A DNA stretch of 64,000 nt from an uncultured Lachnospiraceae bacterium (GTDB taxonomy: Bacteria > Bacillota > Clostridia > Lachnospirales > Lachnospiraceae), in the NCBI GenBank assembly GCA_949948735.1, contig CATLGV010000013.1, forward strand, positions 1-64,000, in the 5' to 3' direction. Position 1 is the stretch's first letter. Each line of letters opens with the position of its first letter. The notes below the pieces were generated by a model that saw only the letters and a list, made by a program, of their open reading frames with translations, had not been told where the DNA came from and did not search any database. Shown piece after piece: positions 1 through 7,892 of the stretch. The position numbers and the translations under genes were made by a program.

Positions 1-121
1 CTCCTCGGGACTCACCAACTTTAGCTTTTGCAATATCAGTAATACAGATATAATCATCAAAATTTTCCTCTGAAACAGTAACGTTAATGTTTTGCACCAC
101 AATTACTTTATTTTTTCCCAT
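1..121 (-). CDS. KilA-N domain protein, N-terminal fragment
   Basis: Absent from the ORF track because it runs off the window edge. The reverse strand reads ATG at 121, then about 40 codons beginning MGKNKVIVVQNINVT and continuing DDYICITDIAKAKVGESRG. The DYICITDIAK segment matches the start of KilA-N domains, which bind DNA and occur in phage, plasmid and chromosomal proteins. A GGGAGAAGAAGG ribosome binding site precedes the start, and a good promoter lies about 50 bp upstream. The C-terminal part is not visible, so its role (phage remnant, regulator or defence-associated protein) cannot be decided. Confidence 0.7.
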   Translation of the reverse strand, partial: MGKNKVIVVQNINVTVSEENFDDYICITDIAKAKVGESRG

Positions 122-169
122 CCTTCTTCTCCCATATGGCACTGATTAAAATCTTATTACTCATGTATA

Positions 170-198
170 AGTATAGCATACCATCTTTACTTTTTCAA
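170..198 (-). promoter_or_regulatory. Sigma-A type promoter for the KilA-N gene
   Basis: On the minus strand TTGAAA (193-198) and TATACT (170-175) are separated by exactly 17 bp, close to the housekeeping consensus. The predicted transcript would have a leader of roughly 40 bases before the ATG at 121. It points away from the S8 peptidase gene, whose 3' end lies at 240. Confidence 0.65.
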
Positions 199-239
199 TT
201 AGTTTTCGAACATAAGTTCTGTTTCTATTCTCCCCCGCC

Positions 240-1757
240 TCACCCCGGCAGGCTCCCCGCCACGCACAGCGCGCCCCAGCCAGCCTGGGTATTGGGGACC
301 TCCCGCTCTCCGCGCAGCGGCTTTGCCCCCCGTATCAGATAGGCCTTGAGCTTTTGTCCGAACAGAAACGGGTCGTTCCCCTTCACGATGCCCCACTCCA
401 TCAGCAGCGCGGCGCTCCCGGCGGCAAAGGGCGCCGCAAAGGACGTGCCCGACACCCGCTCATAGCCGCCGCCCACCGTCGGCGCCGCGATACCCACGCC
501 CGGCGCGACCAGATCCGGCTTTGCCTCCGCAACCCCGAAAAGCCCGCCCGTGGTATCGGGACGTCCCTGTGCATAGCGGTACACATAGCCCCTGCCTGAG
601 AAATCCGCATAGCTGCCGAGATTAGCATCGTAAGCGCCCACCGTCACCGCACGGTGCGCGGTGGACGGTATCGTTATCGTCATCTCCGGCGTGGGCAGGA
701 AGAACCCGGTTCCGTTATTGCGGATAGCGTAGCTTGGCAGATAAAACCGGTACTCGCCCGTAACCGTGCGCACCGGCTCCAGCTCAAAGCGCCACACGCC
801 GCTGTTGATGTAGCTGCGCCGCCCGCTGCCCGTGGGAAGCATATCGATAAAAACCTCCTGGCTTGCACTGTAGGGCAGCGGCTCGCCCAGATAACACAGA
901 AGCTCCGTCTGCTCCAGCGTGCGCCGTTCCGTCCCCGCCGCGTTCCGGTTCGATAGCTGCAGCAGCGCGCGGTCTCCCCCGGGCGACACGACCGTCATGT
1001 TGTAGACATCCTGATAATGCTTCCACAGCTGCACGCTCAGCCCCGTCTCGTAATCGGCCACCGCAAGCTCCACGGCCGTATTCGTCCTGGCTATACCCGC
1101 CGTATGCCCGCCCGAGCTTCCCTCGTTTCCGCTCCCTATGATAATCGCCGTCCGTCCGATTTCCGAAGCATTATCGATAAAGCGCTCCAGTAGGGAGTTG
1201 CCCAGATGATCCCCGTAGGTATTGCCAAAGCTGATATTGACCACCACCGGCCGGTTCAGCTCTATCCCCAGCTTGACCGCATAGTCAATACCGCGCATCA
1301 GCTGTGTCGTTCTGGGAAAAGAGTCCGGCATCGGATTGCCAAGCTTAATCACCAGAAGCTCGGCCTCCGGCGCAACGCCGATACCGCTCCCCGCTGCGAC
1401 CCCGGCCACCGCCGTGCCGTGGCCCGACAAATCCAAAACAGGCACTATCCGCTGTCCGTTCTCACGGCCCAGCGAAAGTGCCTCGTCAATCATTTCCCGT
1501 GTGTATAATACCCCTTCCTGATAGCCCGGGGGCGGCAGCAGTCCGTTCTGCGCGTCCGCTCCTGCCGTCTGGTCCCATATCGCAATCAGTCTCGTCTTTC
1601 CGTTCCTGTCCGTAAACTCCGGCAAAAAGTAATCTATCCCGCTGTCCAGCACCGCGATAATCACACCGCGGCCGGTCAGATACGGCTCCCGCTGCGTCAC
1701 CTGCGGTATACAGGACACCTCTTTTGCGTAATCGTTGTTCAGAAAATCCATCCGCAA
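240..1757 (-). CDS. S8 family serine peptidase (subtilase) lacking a prodomain
   Basis: A 505-residue subtilisin-family protease. The catalytic triad is readable: Asp38 in AVLDSGIDY, His113 in LSGHGTAVAG and Ser439 in SGTSFAAPFAAG; Asn211 in GSGNEG would form the oxyanion hole. A long insertion (about 230-360) sits between the Asn and Ser regions, as in the clostridial Csp-like subtilases. There is no signal peptide, so it may be cytosolic or exported in another way. Related clostridial S8 enzymes usually start with a 90-100 residue prodomain ending in an EKPKRLFF-like motif. Here the catalytic domain begins within about 30 residues of the start, and such a prodomain is encoded alone at 23877-24167. 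Role and substrate are not known from sequence. Confidence 0.9.
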   Translation of the reverse strand: MRMDFLNNDYAKEVSCIPQVTQREPYLTGRGVIIAVLDSGIDYFLPEFTDRNGKTRLIAIWDQTAGADAQNGLLPPPGYQEGVLYTREMIDEALSLGRENGQRIVPVLDLSGHGTAVAGVAAGSGIGVAPEAELLVIKLGNPMPDSFPRTTQLMRGIDYAVKLGIELNRPVVVNISFGNTYGDHLGNSLLERFIDNASEIGRTAIIIGSGNEGSSGGHTAGIARTNTAVELAVADYETGLSVQLWKHYQDVYNMTVVSPGGDRALLQLSNRNAAGTERRTLEQTELLCYLGEPLPYSASQEVFIDMLPTGSGRRSYINSGVWRFELEPVRTVTGEYRFYLPSYAIRNNGTGFFLPTPEMTITIPSTAHRAVTVGAYDANLGSYADFSGRGYVYRYAQGRPDTTGGLFGVAEAKPDLVAPGVGIAAPTVGGGYERVSGTSFAAPFAAGSAALLMEWGIVKGNDPFLFGQKLKAYLIRGAKPLRGEREVPNTQAGWGALCVAGSLPG

Positions 1758-1844
1758 ACTCCTGCCGTTTGTTCCTATATCATATGAGCAAATTCCGGCA
1801 AGGTTCCATTTCTTTAGAGAAGCGATAATTTCATCAGCGCTTCC

Positions 1845-4181
1845 TTAAAAAATCATATACGTCAGCCATCCGGCAAGCCACGCGACAGCGCACTGTCCGA
1901 GGATGACGCCCGCGGCCCATCTGCCGCCAAGCTCCCTCTTGATCGCCGCAATTGCCGCGACACAGGGCGTATAGAGCAGACTAAACACCAGCAGGGCCGC
2001 CGCACCCGCCGTCGTAACCGCACCCAGCAGCACATCCGTGGAGCCCATCAGCACCGATAAGGTCGCCACAACGCTCTCCTTGGCCATAAAGCCCGTCAAA
2101 AGCGCCGTCGAAATCCGCCAGTCCCCAAAGCCAAGCGGACCAAAAACCGGCGCAATCACTCCGGCCAGCGACGCAAGCATGCTGTCCTGGGAATCCGCCA
2201 CCACATTGAGCCGGATATCAAAGGTCTGCAAAAACCAAATCACAATCGTCGCAATAAAAATCACCGTAAACGCGCGCTGCAAAAAGTCCTTCGCTTTATC
2301 CCACAGCAGCTGCCCTACATTCTTTGCCCCGGGCATCCGGTAATTGGGAAGCTCCATGACAAAGGGCACCGCCTCGCCCCGGAACATCGTGCGCTTCATC
2401 AAAAGCGCGACCAGAATGCCGGCCGCAATCCCCACAAAATAAAGCCCGATCATCACAAGCGCCCCGTATTTCGGAAAGAAGGCCGCCGTGAAAAACGCGT
2501 AGATGGGAAGCTTCGCGGAGCAGCTCATAAACGGCGTCAGCAGTATCGTCATCTTTCTGTCCCGCTCCGAGGAAAGCGTCCTGCTCGCCATCACCCCGGG
2601 AACCGTGCAGCCAAAGCCGATCAGCATCGGGACAATGCTCCGCCCCGACAGGCCGATTTTGCGCAGAAGCTTATCCATCACGAAGGCCACGCGCGCCATA
2701 TAGCCGCTGTCCTCCAGCATCGAAAGAAAGAAGAACAGCGTCACGATAATCGGCAGAAAGCTCAAAACGCTGCCGACGCCGTTAAATATGCCGTCAATCA
2801 CAAGCGAATGCAGAACGGGATTCACCTTCACCGCCGTCAGCGCGGCATCCGCAGCGCCCGTCAGCCAGGTAATCCCCATGTCCAGCAGATTCGCAAGCCC
2901 TGCGCCGATCACATGGAAGGTCAGCCAGAACACAACGCCCATAATCAGGATAAACATCGGTATTGCCGTATATTTTCCGGTCAGCACACTGTCCATCTTC
3001 CTGCTTCTGGCATGCTCCCTGCTCTCTCCGGGCTTTATCACCGTCGCGTCGCACATCCGGCGTATGAAGCGGAAACGCATGTCCGCAATCGCCGCCGCGC
3101 GGTCGAGTCCGCGCTCCTCCTCCATCTGCAGTATAATATGCTCCAGCATCTCCTTTTCGTTCTGGTCAAGCTGCAGACTGTCCAGAATCAGTAAATCCCC
3201 TTCTACAAGCTTGCTCGCCGCAAACCTTACCGGAATCCCGGCCTCCCTGGCATGATCCTCAATCAGGTGCATAATGCCGTGCATACAGCGGTGCACCGCG
3301 CCGCCCTCGTCGTCCTGCGCGCTGCACAGGTCGATGCGCTCCGGTCGCTCCTGGTATTTCGCCACATGTATCGCATGATCCACCACCTCGTGGATGCCTT
3401 CGTTCCTGGCCGCCGCAATCGGAATCACCGGCACCCCCAGCATTTCTTCCATCTTGTTAATCAGGATAGAGCCGCCGTTTTCCCGCACCTCGTCCATCAT
3501 ATTCAGCGCAACCACCATCGGCACATCCATCTCCAGAAGCTGCATTGTCAGGTACAGATTGCGCTCGATATTGGATGCGTCCACGATATTAATGATGCCC
3601 AGCGGCTTATCCCTGAGCAGAAACTCCCGCGTCACAAGCTCCTCGCTGCTGTAGGGCGACATCGAATAAATCCCCGGCAAATCCGTAATCAGCGTATCGT
3701 CATGCCCCTTAATCACGCCGTCCTTCCGGTCGACGGTGACCCCCGGGAAGTTTCCGACATGCTGGTTCGAGCCGGTAAGACGGTTAAACAGCGTTGTCTT
3801 CCCGCAGTTCTGATTGCCGACCAGCGCATACGTCAGCGTCTGTCCCTTGGGCAGCGGATGCTCCTGCGCTTTCTCATGGTATTTGCCGCCCTCGCCCAGA
3901 CCGGGATGCGGCACGTTCTTGTATTGCGGCGATACCGGCTCCTGCGCTTTGCTCTCCCGCACATGCTCTACTTCGATTTTGTCCGCGTCCGCGACCCGCA
4001 GTGTCAGCTCATAGCCCTGTATCCGCACCTCCAGCGGATCGCCCATCGGCGCGAATTTTACCATTGTAACCTCCGCGCCGGGAATCAGTCCCATATCCAG
4101 AAAATGCTGCCGCAGGCCGCCCTCTCCTCCGACAAAGCGGATATCCGCGGTTTTTCCGATTGCCAGTTCTTTCAGTGTCAT
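1845..4181 (-). CDS. feoB: Ferrous iron transporter, FeoA-FeoB fusion
   Basis: A 778-residue GTP-dependent Fe(II) transporter of the inner membrane. Residues 1-75 are an SH3-like FeoA domain (LKELAIGKTADIRFVGGE, DMGLIPGAEV), which is a separate small protein in many bacteria. A short linker leads to the G domain, with G1 GNQNCGKT, switch region GNFPGVTVDRK, G3 DLPG and G4 NMMD. The C-terminal half holds the membrane core with the GFGCTVPG and SCSAKLPIYAFF segments typical of FeoB, ending YTPCVAAIAA near the C-terminus. It starts 18 bp after the upstream kinase gene, so the two are probably co-transcribed. No FeoC-like ORF follows. Confidence 0.95.
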   Translation of the reverse strand: MTLKELAIGKTADIRFVGGEGGLRQHFLDMGLIPGAEVTMVKFAPMGDPLEVRIQGYELTLRVADADKIEVEHVRESKAQEPVSPQYKNVPHPGLGEGGKYHEKAQEHPLPKGQTLTYALVGNQNCGKTTLFNRLTGSNQHVGNFPGVTVDRKDGVIKGHDDTLITDLPGIYSMSPYSSEELVTREFLLRDKPLGIINIVDASNIERNLYLTMQLLEMDVPMVVALNMMDEVRENGGSILINKMEEMLGVPVIPIAAARNEGIHEVVDHAIHVAKYQERPERIDLCSAQDDEGGAVHRCMHGIMHLIEDHAREAGIPVRFAASKLVEGDLLILDSLQLDQNEKEMLEHIILQMEEERGLDRAAAIADMRFRFIRRMCDATVIKPGESREHARSRKMDSVLTGKYTAIPMFILIMGVVFWLTFHVIGAGLANLLDMGITWLTGAADAALTAVKVNPVLHSLVIDGIFNGVGSVLSFLPIIVTLFFFLSMLEDSGYMARVAFVMDKLLRKIGLSGRSIVPMLIGFGCTVPGVMASRTLSSERDRKMTILLTPFMSCSAKLPIYAFFTAAFFPKYGALVMIGLYFVGIAAGILVALLMKRTMFRGEAVPFVMELPNYRMPGAKNVGQLLWDKAKDFLQRAFTVIFIATIVIWFLQTFDIRLNVVADSQDSMLASLAGVIAPVFGPLGFGDWRISTALLTGFMAKESVVATLSVLMGSTDVLLGAVTTAGAAALLVFSLLYTPCVAAIAAIKRELGGRWAAGVILGQCAVAWLAGWLTYMIF

Positions 4182-4199
4182 ACCTTATGCCTTTCTTGT

Positions 4200-6272
4200 C
4201 TATCTTAAAACGCTTCGTATCGTATCCTGCAGCTCATCCATGTTAATCGGCTTGGGAAAATGTGCGTTCATGCCCGCCTCAATCGACTTCTGATAATCCT
4301 CCGCGAATGTATTTGCGGACAACGCAATAATCGGAATCCCCGCCAGCTCCTTGTTGTCCAGCGCCCGGATTGCCCTGGCCGCCTCATATCCGTTCATAAC
4401 AGGCATCTGTATATCCATCAAAATCAGGGCATAATACCCCGGAGGTGTGCTGCGCATCCGTTCCAACGCCACGCTGCCGTCATTTGCAGTGTCTACGATG
4501 TACCCTCTCGCACTCAACAGCTCCTCGGCAATCTCGCAATTGATTTCATTGTCCTCCACAAGCAGTATCCTGCTGCCTCTCAGGGTATCCTCATCCGGAA
4601 GCTCCTCTTCCTTCTCCGGCTCCTCCTGATCCTCCTGAAGCTTCAGCAGAAGACTCACCGTAAATCTGCTGCCCTCCCCGACCCTGCTCTCCACGGAGGT
4701 GCTCCCTTCCATCATATCGACAAGGTTTTTCACCACCGCCAGCCCTAAGCCGGTTCCAAACACGCCGCTCTTTGTCGTATTCTGCTCCCGCTTAAAGGGG
4801 TTGAACAGATCCGCCATAAAGTCCTCCGAGATCCCGTTGCCGTTATCCGCAACAATAAACTCGTATTTCCCGTAATCCCTGCGTTTCATGTCCGTTTCCC
4901 TGACCGAAAGGCTGATTGCTCCGCCCGAAGGCGTATACTTGACGGCATTGTCCAGCAGCTGGTTTAAAACCTCCTTGATACGGATATAGTCCGCAATCAC
5001 CGCGAAATGACGTACCGCCGCTTTGTCGACCGCAAACTGTATCGACTTGGCGTTCATCTGCGGCAGCATTTCCCTCTCTATGTCCTCCAGCAGCTCCTCC
5101 AGGCTGCACGGAACCTCCACCAGCTTGGCCTTGCCGGACTCCATCCGGGTAATCTCCAGCGATTCGTTTACAATGGCCAGAAGCTGCTCCCCCGACATCT
5201 GAATCTTATCCATATACTCCGTCAGCTTCTCTTCATCCGCCGTGCGGCTTTTGGCAAGCTCCGCATAACCGATAATAGCGTTTAGCGGCGTCCTGATGTC
5301 GTGCGACATATGGAAAAGAAAGGTATTTCTGGCAATGCCTGCGGTCTGCGCCTGATGCAGTGCGGACTGCAGCAGCGTCTGACGCTCCGACTGCTCCGTG
5401 ATGTCCTTTACGATTGCCAGCGCCGCCACATCCTTTGTATGGCCCGCGCTGCCAAGGAGAAATATATAATGACACAGGCGCTTGCGCCCCGTCGAATCGA
5501 TCATCCAGCTGTCATACGACTGCTCCAGCGCCCCCTTCTCATAGCAGCGAATCAACCGCCCGGCGCTGCAGAACCGTCCGAATGCCTCCGCGTCTCCCAG
5601 AATCATATTTTTCTGACAAAGAGACAGATAATCCGAGTATTTCCCGTACGTGGGAAGGCCCATCAGCTGCAGCAAATCGCTTATCTGCTCGTCCGCAGTC
5701 TGCGCGGATGCGCAGATAAAGGTATCCTTTGTCAGATTGACCTCGAGAAAATAAAGCGTATCCTGCAAAATCGCCTTCTTATACTGCCGTTCGCGCGCAT
5801 AAGCCGCGCGCAGCTCCCGGTTGACCTCCTCCAGCTCCGCAATACGCTTTTTCATCCGGTCTGTCGCATCGTCAATAAAGACATAAAAAATATCCCCATG
5901 CCGCTGCGTATGTACGAAATGGCCGTAATCCTCTACCCACCGGACGGATCCGTCCCGCTGGATAATACGATATTCCACATAGTCCAGATCATAGACATTG
6001 TCCGCAATCTGCCTTCGAATACTCTTCTCGACCTCCTCCAGATCCTCCGGATAAACCATTCCCTTGAATGTAAAGCCCGTCAGCTGCCGGAATTCCTCCT
6101 CCGTATCACAGCCAAAGATACGCAGAATCGCGCTGTTGATATAAATCAGCTCCTCGTCTCCGTCCGCACGGTAAATAAAGAACCCGCCCGGCATCCCCTC
6201 CGCCATCTGTTCAATCGCCTTTATCGTACCGTCATCCATCGCCGTTCCAAACTCGTCCTTCATCCCACTCAT
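4200..6272 (-). CDS. Soluble PAS hybrid histidine kinase / response regulator
   Basis: A 690-residue hybrid sensor kinase with no transmembrane segments. A PAS domain (about 25-140) and a second PAS-like region (about 165-300) precede the dimerisation domain with the phospho-acceptor His324 in HMSHDIRTPLNA. The HATPase domain shows the N box (LLDNAVKYT), DNGNGIS and GTGLGLAVVK. A C-terminal receiver domain (about 567-690) carries the acceptor Asp620 in LILMDIQMP. A good Shine-Dalgarno (GGAGGAG) supports the first ATG. The feoAB gene follows within 18 bp. The kinase might respond to a redox or metal signal, but that is inference from position only. Confidence 0.93.
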   Translation of the reverse strand: MSGMKDEFGTAMDDGTIKAIEQMAEGMPGGFFIYRADGDEELIYINSAILRIFGCDTEEEFRQLTGFTFKGMVYPEDLEEVEKSIRRQIADNVYDLDYVEYRIIQRDGSVRWVEDYGHFVHTQRHGDIFYVFIDDATDRMKKRIAELEEVNRELRAAYARERQYKKAILQDTLYFLEVNLTKDTFICASAQTADEQISDLLQLMGLPTYGKYSDYLSLCQKNMILGDAEAFGRFCSAGRLIRCYEKGALEQSYDSWMIDSTGRKRLCHYIFLLGSAGHTKDVAALAIVKDITEQSERQTLLQSALHQAQTAGIARNTFLFHMSHDIRTPLNAIIGYAELAKSRTADEEKLTEYMDKIQMSGEQLLAIVNESLEITRMESGKAKLVEVPCSLEELLEDIEREMLPQMNAKSIQFAVDKAAVRHFAVIADYIRIKEVLNQLLDNAVKYTPSGGAISLSVRETDMKRRDYGKYEFIVADNGNGISEDFMADLFNPFKREQNTTKSGVFGTGLGLAVVKNLVDMMEGSTSVESRVGEGSRFTVSLLLKLQEDQEEPEKEEELPDEDTLRGSRILLVEDNEINCEIAEELLSARGYIVDTANDGSVALERMRSTPPGYYALILMDIQMPVMNGYEAARAIRALDNKELAGIPIIALSANTFAEDYQKSIEAGMNAHFPKPINMDELQDTIRSVLR

Positions 6273-6318
6273 GGAACTCCTCCACTCTTATGCGCCGCCG
6301 TTTTCTAAACATATCTTT

Positions 6319-6346
6319 ATTATACATTTTTTTACACAAAAATCAA
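6319..6346 (-). promoter_or_regulatory. Promoter for the hybrid kinase-feoAB transcript
   Basis: The minus strand shows TTGATT (6341-6346), a 16-bp spacer and a perfect TATAAT (6319-6324), about 45 bp ahead of the kinase start at 6272. No Fur box was clearly recognised. This is the nearest strong promoter to feoAB. Confidence 0.6.
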
Positions 6347-6364
6347 ATACTGCATCTGAAATTG

Positions 6365-6400
6365 AAAAAAAGCGGCAGATTCCAAAAAGAATCTGCCGCC
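6365..6400 (-). terminator. Intrinsic terminator of the mannan operon
   Basis: A perfect 11-bp stem (GCGGCAGATTC / GAATCTGCCGC) with a 6-base loop is followed on the minus strand by seven T residues. It lies just beyond the stop of the solute-binding protein at 6436, so it closes the long minus-strand glycan operon and insulates the kinase promoter. Confidence 0.9.
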
Positions 6401-6435
6401 CTGCCATTTCCCGGAGAAGGGAAATGCGTCTCATT

Positions 6436-7854
6436 TTATTTAAAGAATGCGTCCAATCCGGTCTGGAACTCCTGCTTTGCCTGCTCCTGAAGCTGCGCAG
6501 GCGTCACCTCGCCGGCAAGCATACCGATTACGTTGAAGTTCTCTACCGAAATAGTCTGCCAGAGGTCAAACTGCTCTCTCTGCCCCATTTCAAGCAGGTA
6601 ATTGTAATTGCGCTCGGATACCATCTGATTCTCAAACCATTCCACGTCGTCGCGAAGCTCCGTATCGCCCTCAAACCAGTTGTTCCAATCCTCAAATACC
6701 TGATATACATATGCCGGATCCGCAACGCCGTTCGCGATCAGATATGCGTTGCCCGCCAATGCCATACCGTTGTTGGTATCCTTGTTTCCGCTGGGCCCTA
6801 CCGGCCAGGGAACCACGCCAAACTCAAAGTTCAGCTCATCCGGCGTGATCGTCCATGCCGGCGCGATAAAGAAGCAGGTCTCGCCGGTCTTATAGCATGC
6901 GTTGTTGCTGTCCCAGTCGTCCGGATTCCAGGGTCTTGCGCACTTGTCGACATTGTAAAGCGTATTGATGAAGTTCAGCACTTCACCGGTCTCCGGGCTG
7001 CTCAGCGTCTCCGTCTCGCCGGCCGCGATCGTCGCGCCGTTGGACATCAGCAGATTGGCTACCATATTCGTCCACCATCCGCTGTAGCCGTAAACATCCG
7101 TTACGCCGTCGCCGTCCGTATCCTTGGTCAGCGCCACGCAGTACTCCTCGAACTTATCCCAGGTCCACTCGCCTCTGTCCCACAGGTCCTGCGGATTCTC
7201 AAGGCCTGCCTCGTTAATCATATCCATGTTGAAGCCCAGCGGGTAGCCGCCAAGCTGATCGCCCTTCGTCACCGGCTTAAACAGATACGTCTTCTCGGTG
7301 CCGATGTCCAGCGGCTTTAAAATCTCGTGATTTGTCAGAACGTCCGCGTCCGCCGGAACAACATCCTCCAGCGCGGCGGCATAGCCGTTAAATGCCGCCG
7401 GAACGCCAAACTGAATGTCGACCTCATAGATATCGCAGTCCGGCTGCCCCGCCATAATAGAGGTATTGATGGACTCGATGGTACCGTCCCATGTTAAGTT
7501 GACAAAGCGCAGCTCACAGTTATATTTCTCTTCGATGGCGCGTATATTGTCCAGCTGCATCTGGGCCGCATCCAAATCCGTCACGCTCGGATTGTCGTCA
7601 ATGCTTGTATGATCCGACGTATAATAGTGGTCATACCACGTACCGATTGTGATAACCCGCTTCTCGGTGGGTATCGTCACCGTACTGCTGCTGTTACTGT
7701 CGCTGTTATTATCTGCCGCCGCAGTCGCGCTGTTTGTACCTGCACTGCTGTCTGACGTGTTATTGGCCGGTGTGTCGGAGCCGCCGCACGCGGTCAGCCC
7801 CAGAACCATTGCCGCGCTCAGTCCCAATGCCATAAGCTTTTTTGATTTTCTCAT
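6436..7854 (-). CDS. Sugar ABC transporter substrate-binding lipoprotein
   Basis: Family 1 extracellular solute-binding protein of about 472 residues. The N-terminus is a lipoprotein signal (MALGLSAAMVLGLTACGG) followed by a Ser/Thr/Asn-rich linker. The mature protein has the usual features of glycan-binding proteins: ITIGTWYDHYYT, DCDIYEVDIQFGVPAAFNGYA, DTDGDGVTDVYGYSGWW and EFGVVPWPVGPSG. The ORF track starts three codons earlier, but that ATG sits almost on the AAAGGAG site. The ATG at 7854 has about 10 bp spacing and is preferred. As the last gene before the terminator it most likely serves the permease pair at 9816-11694. No ATPase gene is nearby. Confidence 0.93.
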   Translation of the reverse strand: MRKSKKLMALGLSAAMVLGLTACGGSDTPANNTSDSSAGTNSATAAADNNSDSNSSSTVTIPTEKRVITIGTWYDHYYTSDHTSIDDNPSVTDLDAAQMQLDNIRAIEEKYNCELRFVNLTWDGTIESINTSIMAGQPDCDIYEVDIQFGVPAAFNGYAAALEDVVPADADVLTNHEILKPLDIGTEKTYLFKPVTKGDQLGGYPLGFNMDMINEAGLENPQDLWDRGEWTWDKFEEYCVALTKDTDGDGVTDVYGYSGWWTNMVANLLMSNGATIAAGETETLSSPETGEVLNFINTLYNVDKCARPWNPDDWDSNNACYKTGETCFFIAPAWTITPDELNFEFGVVPWPVGPSGNKDTNNGMALAGNAYLIANGVADPAYVYQVFEDWNNWFEGDTELRDDVEWFENQMVSERNYNYLLEMGQREQFDLWQTISVENFNVIGMLAGEVTPAQLQEQAKQEFQTGLDAFFK

Positions 7855-7892
7855 TTTTAACATACTCCTTTCAGTCTTTACTCCTGTTTTCT

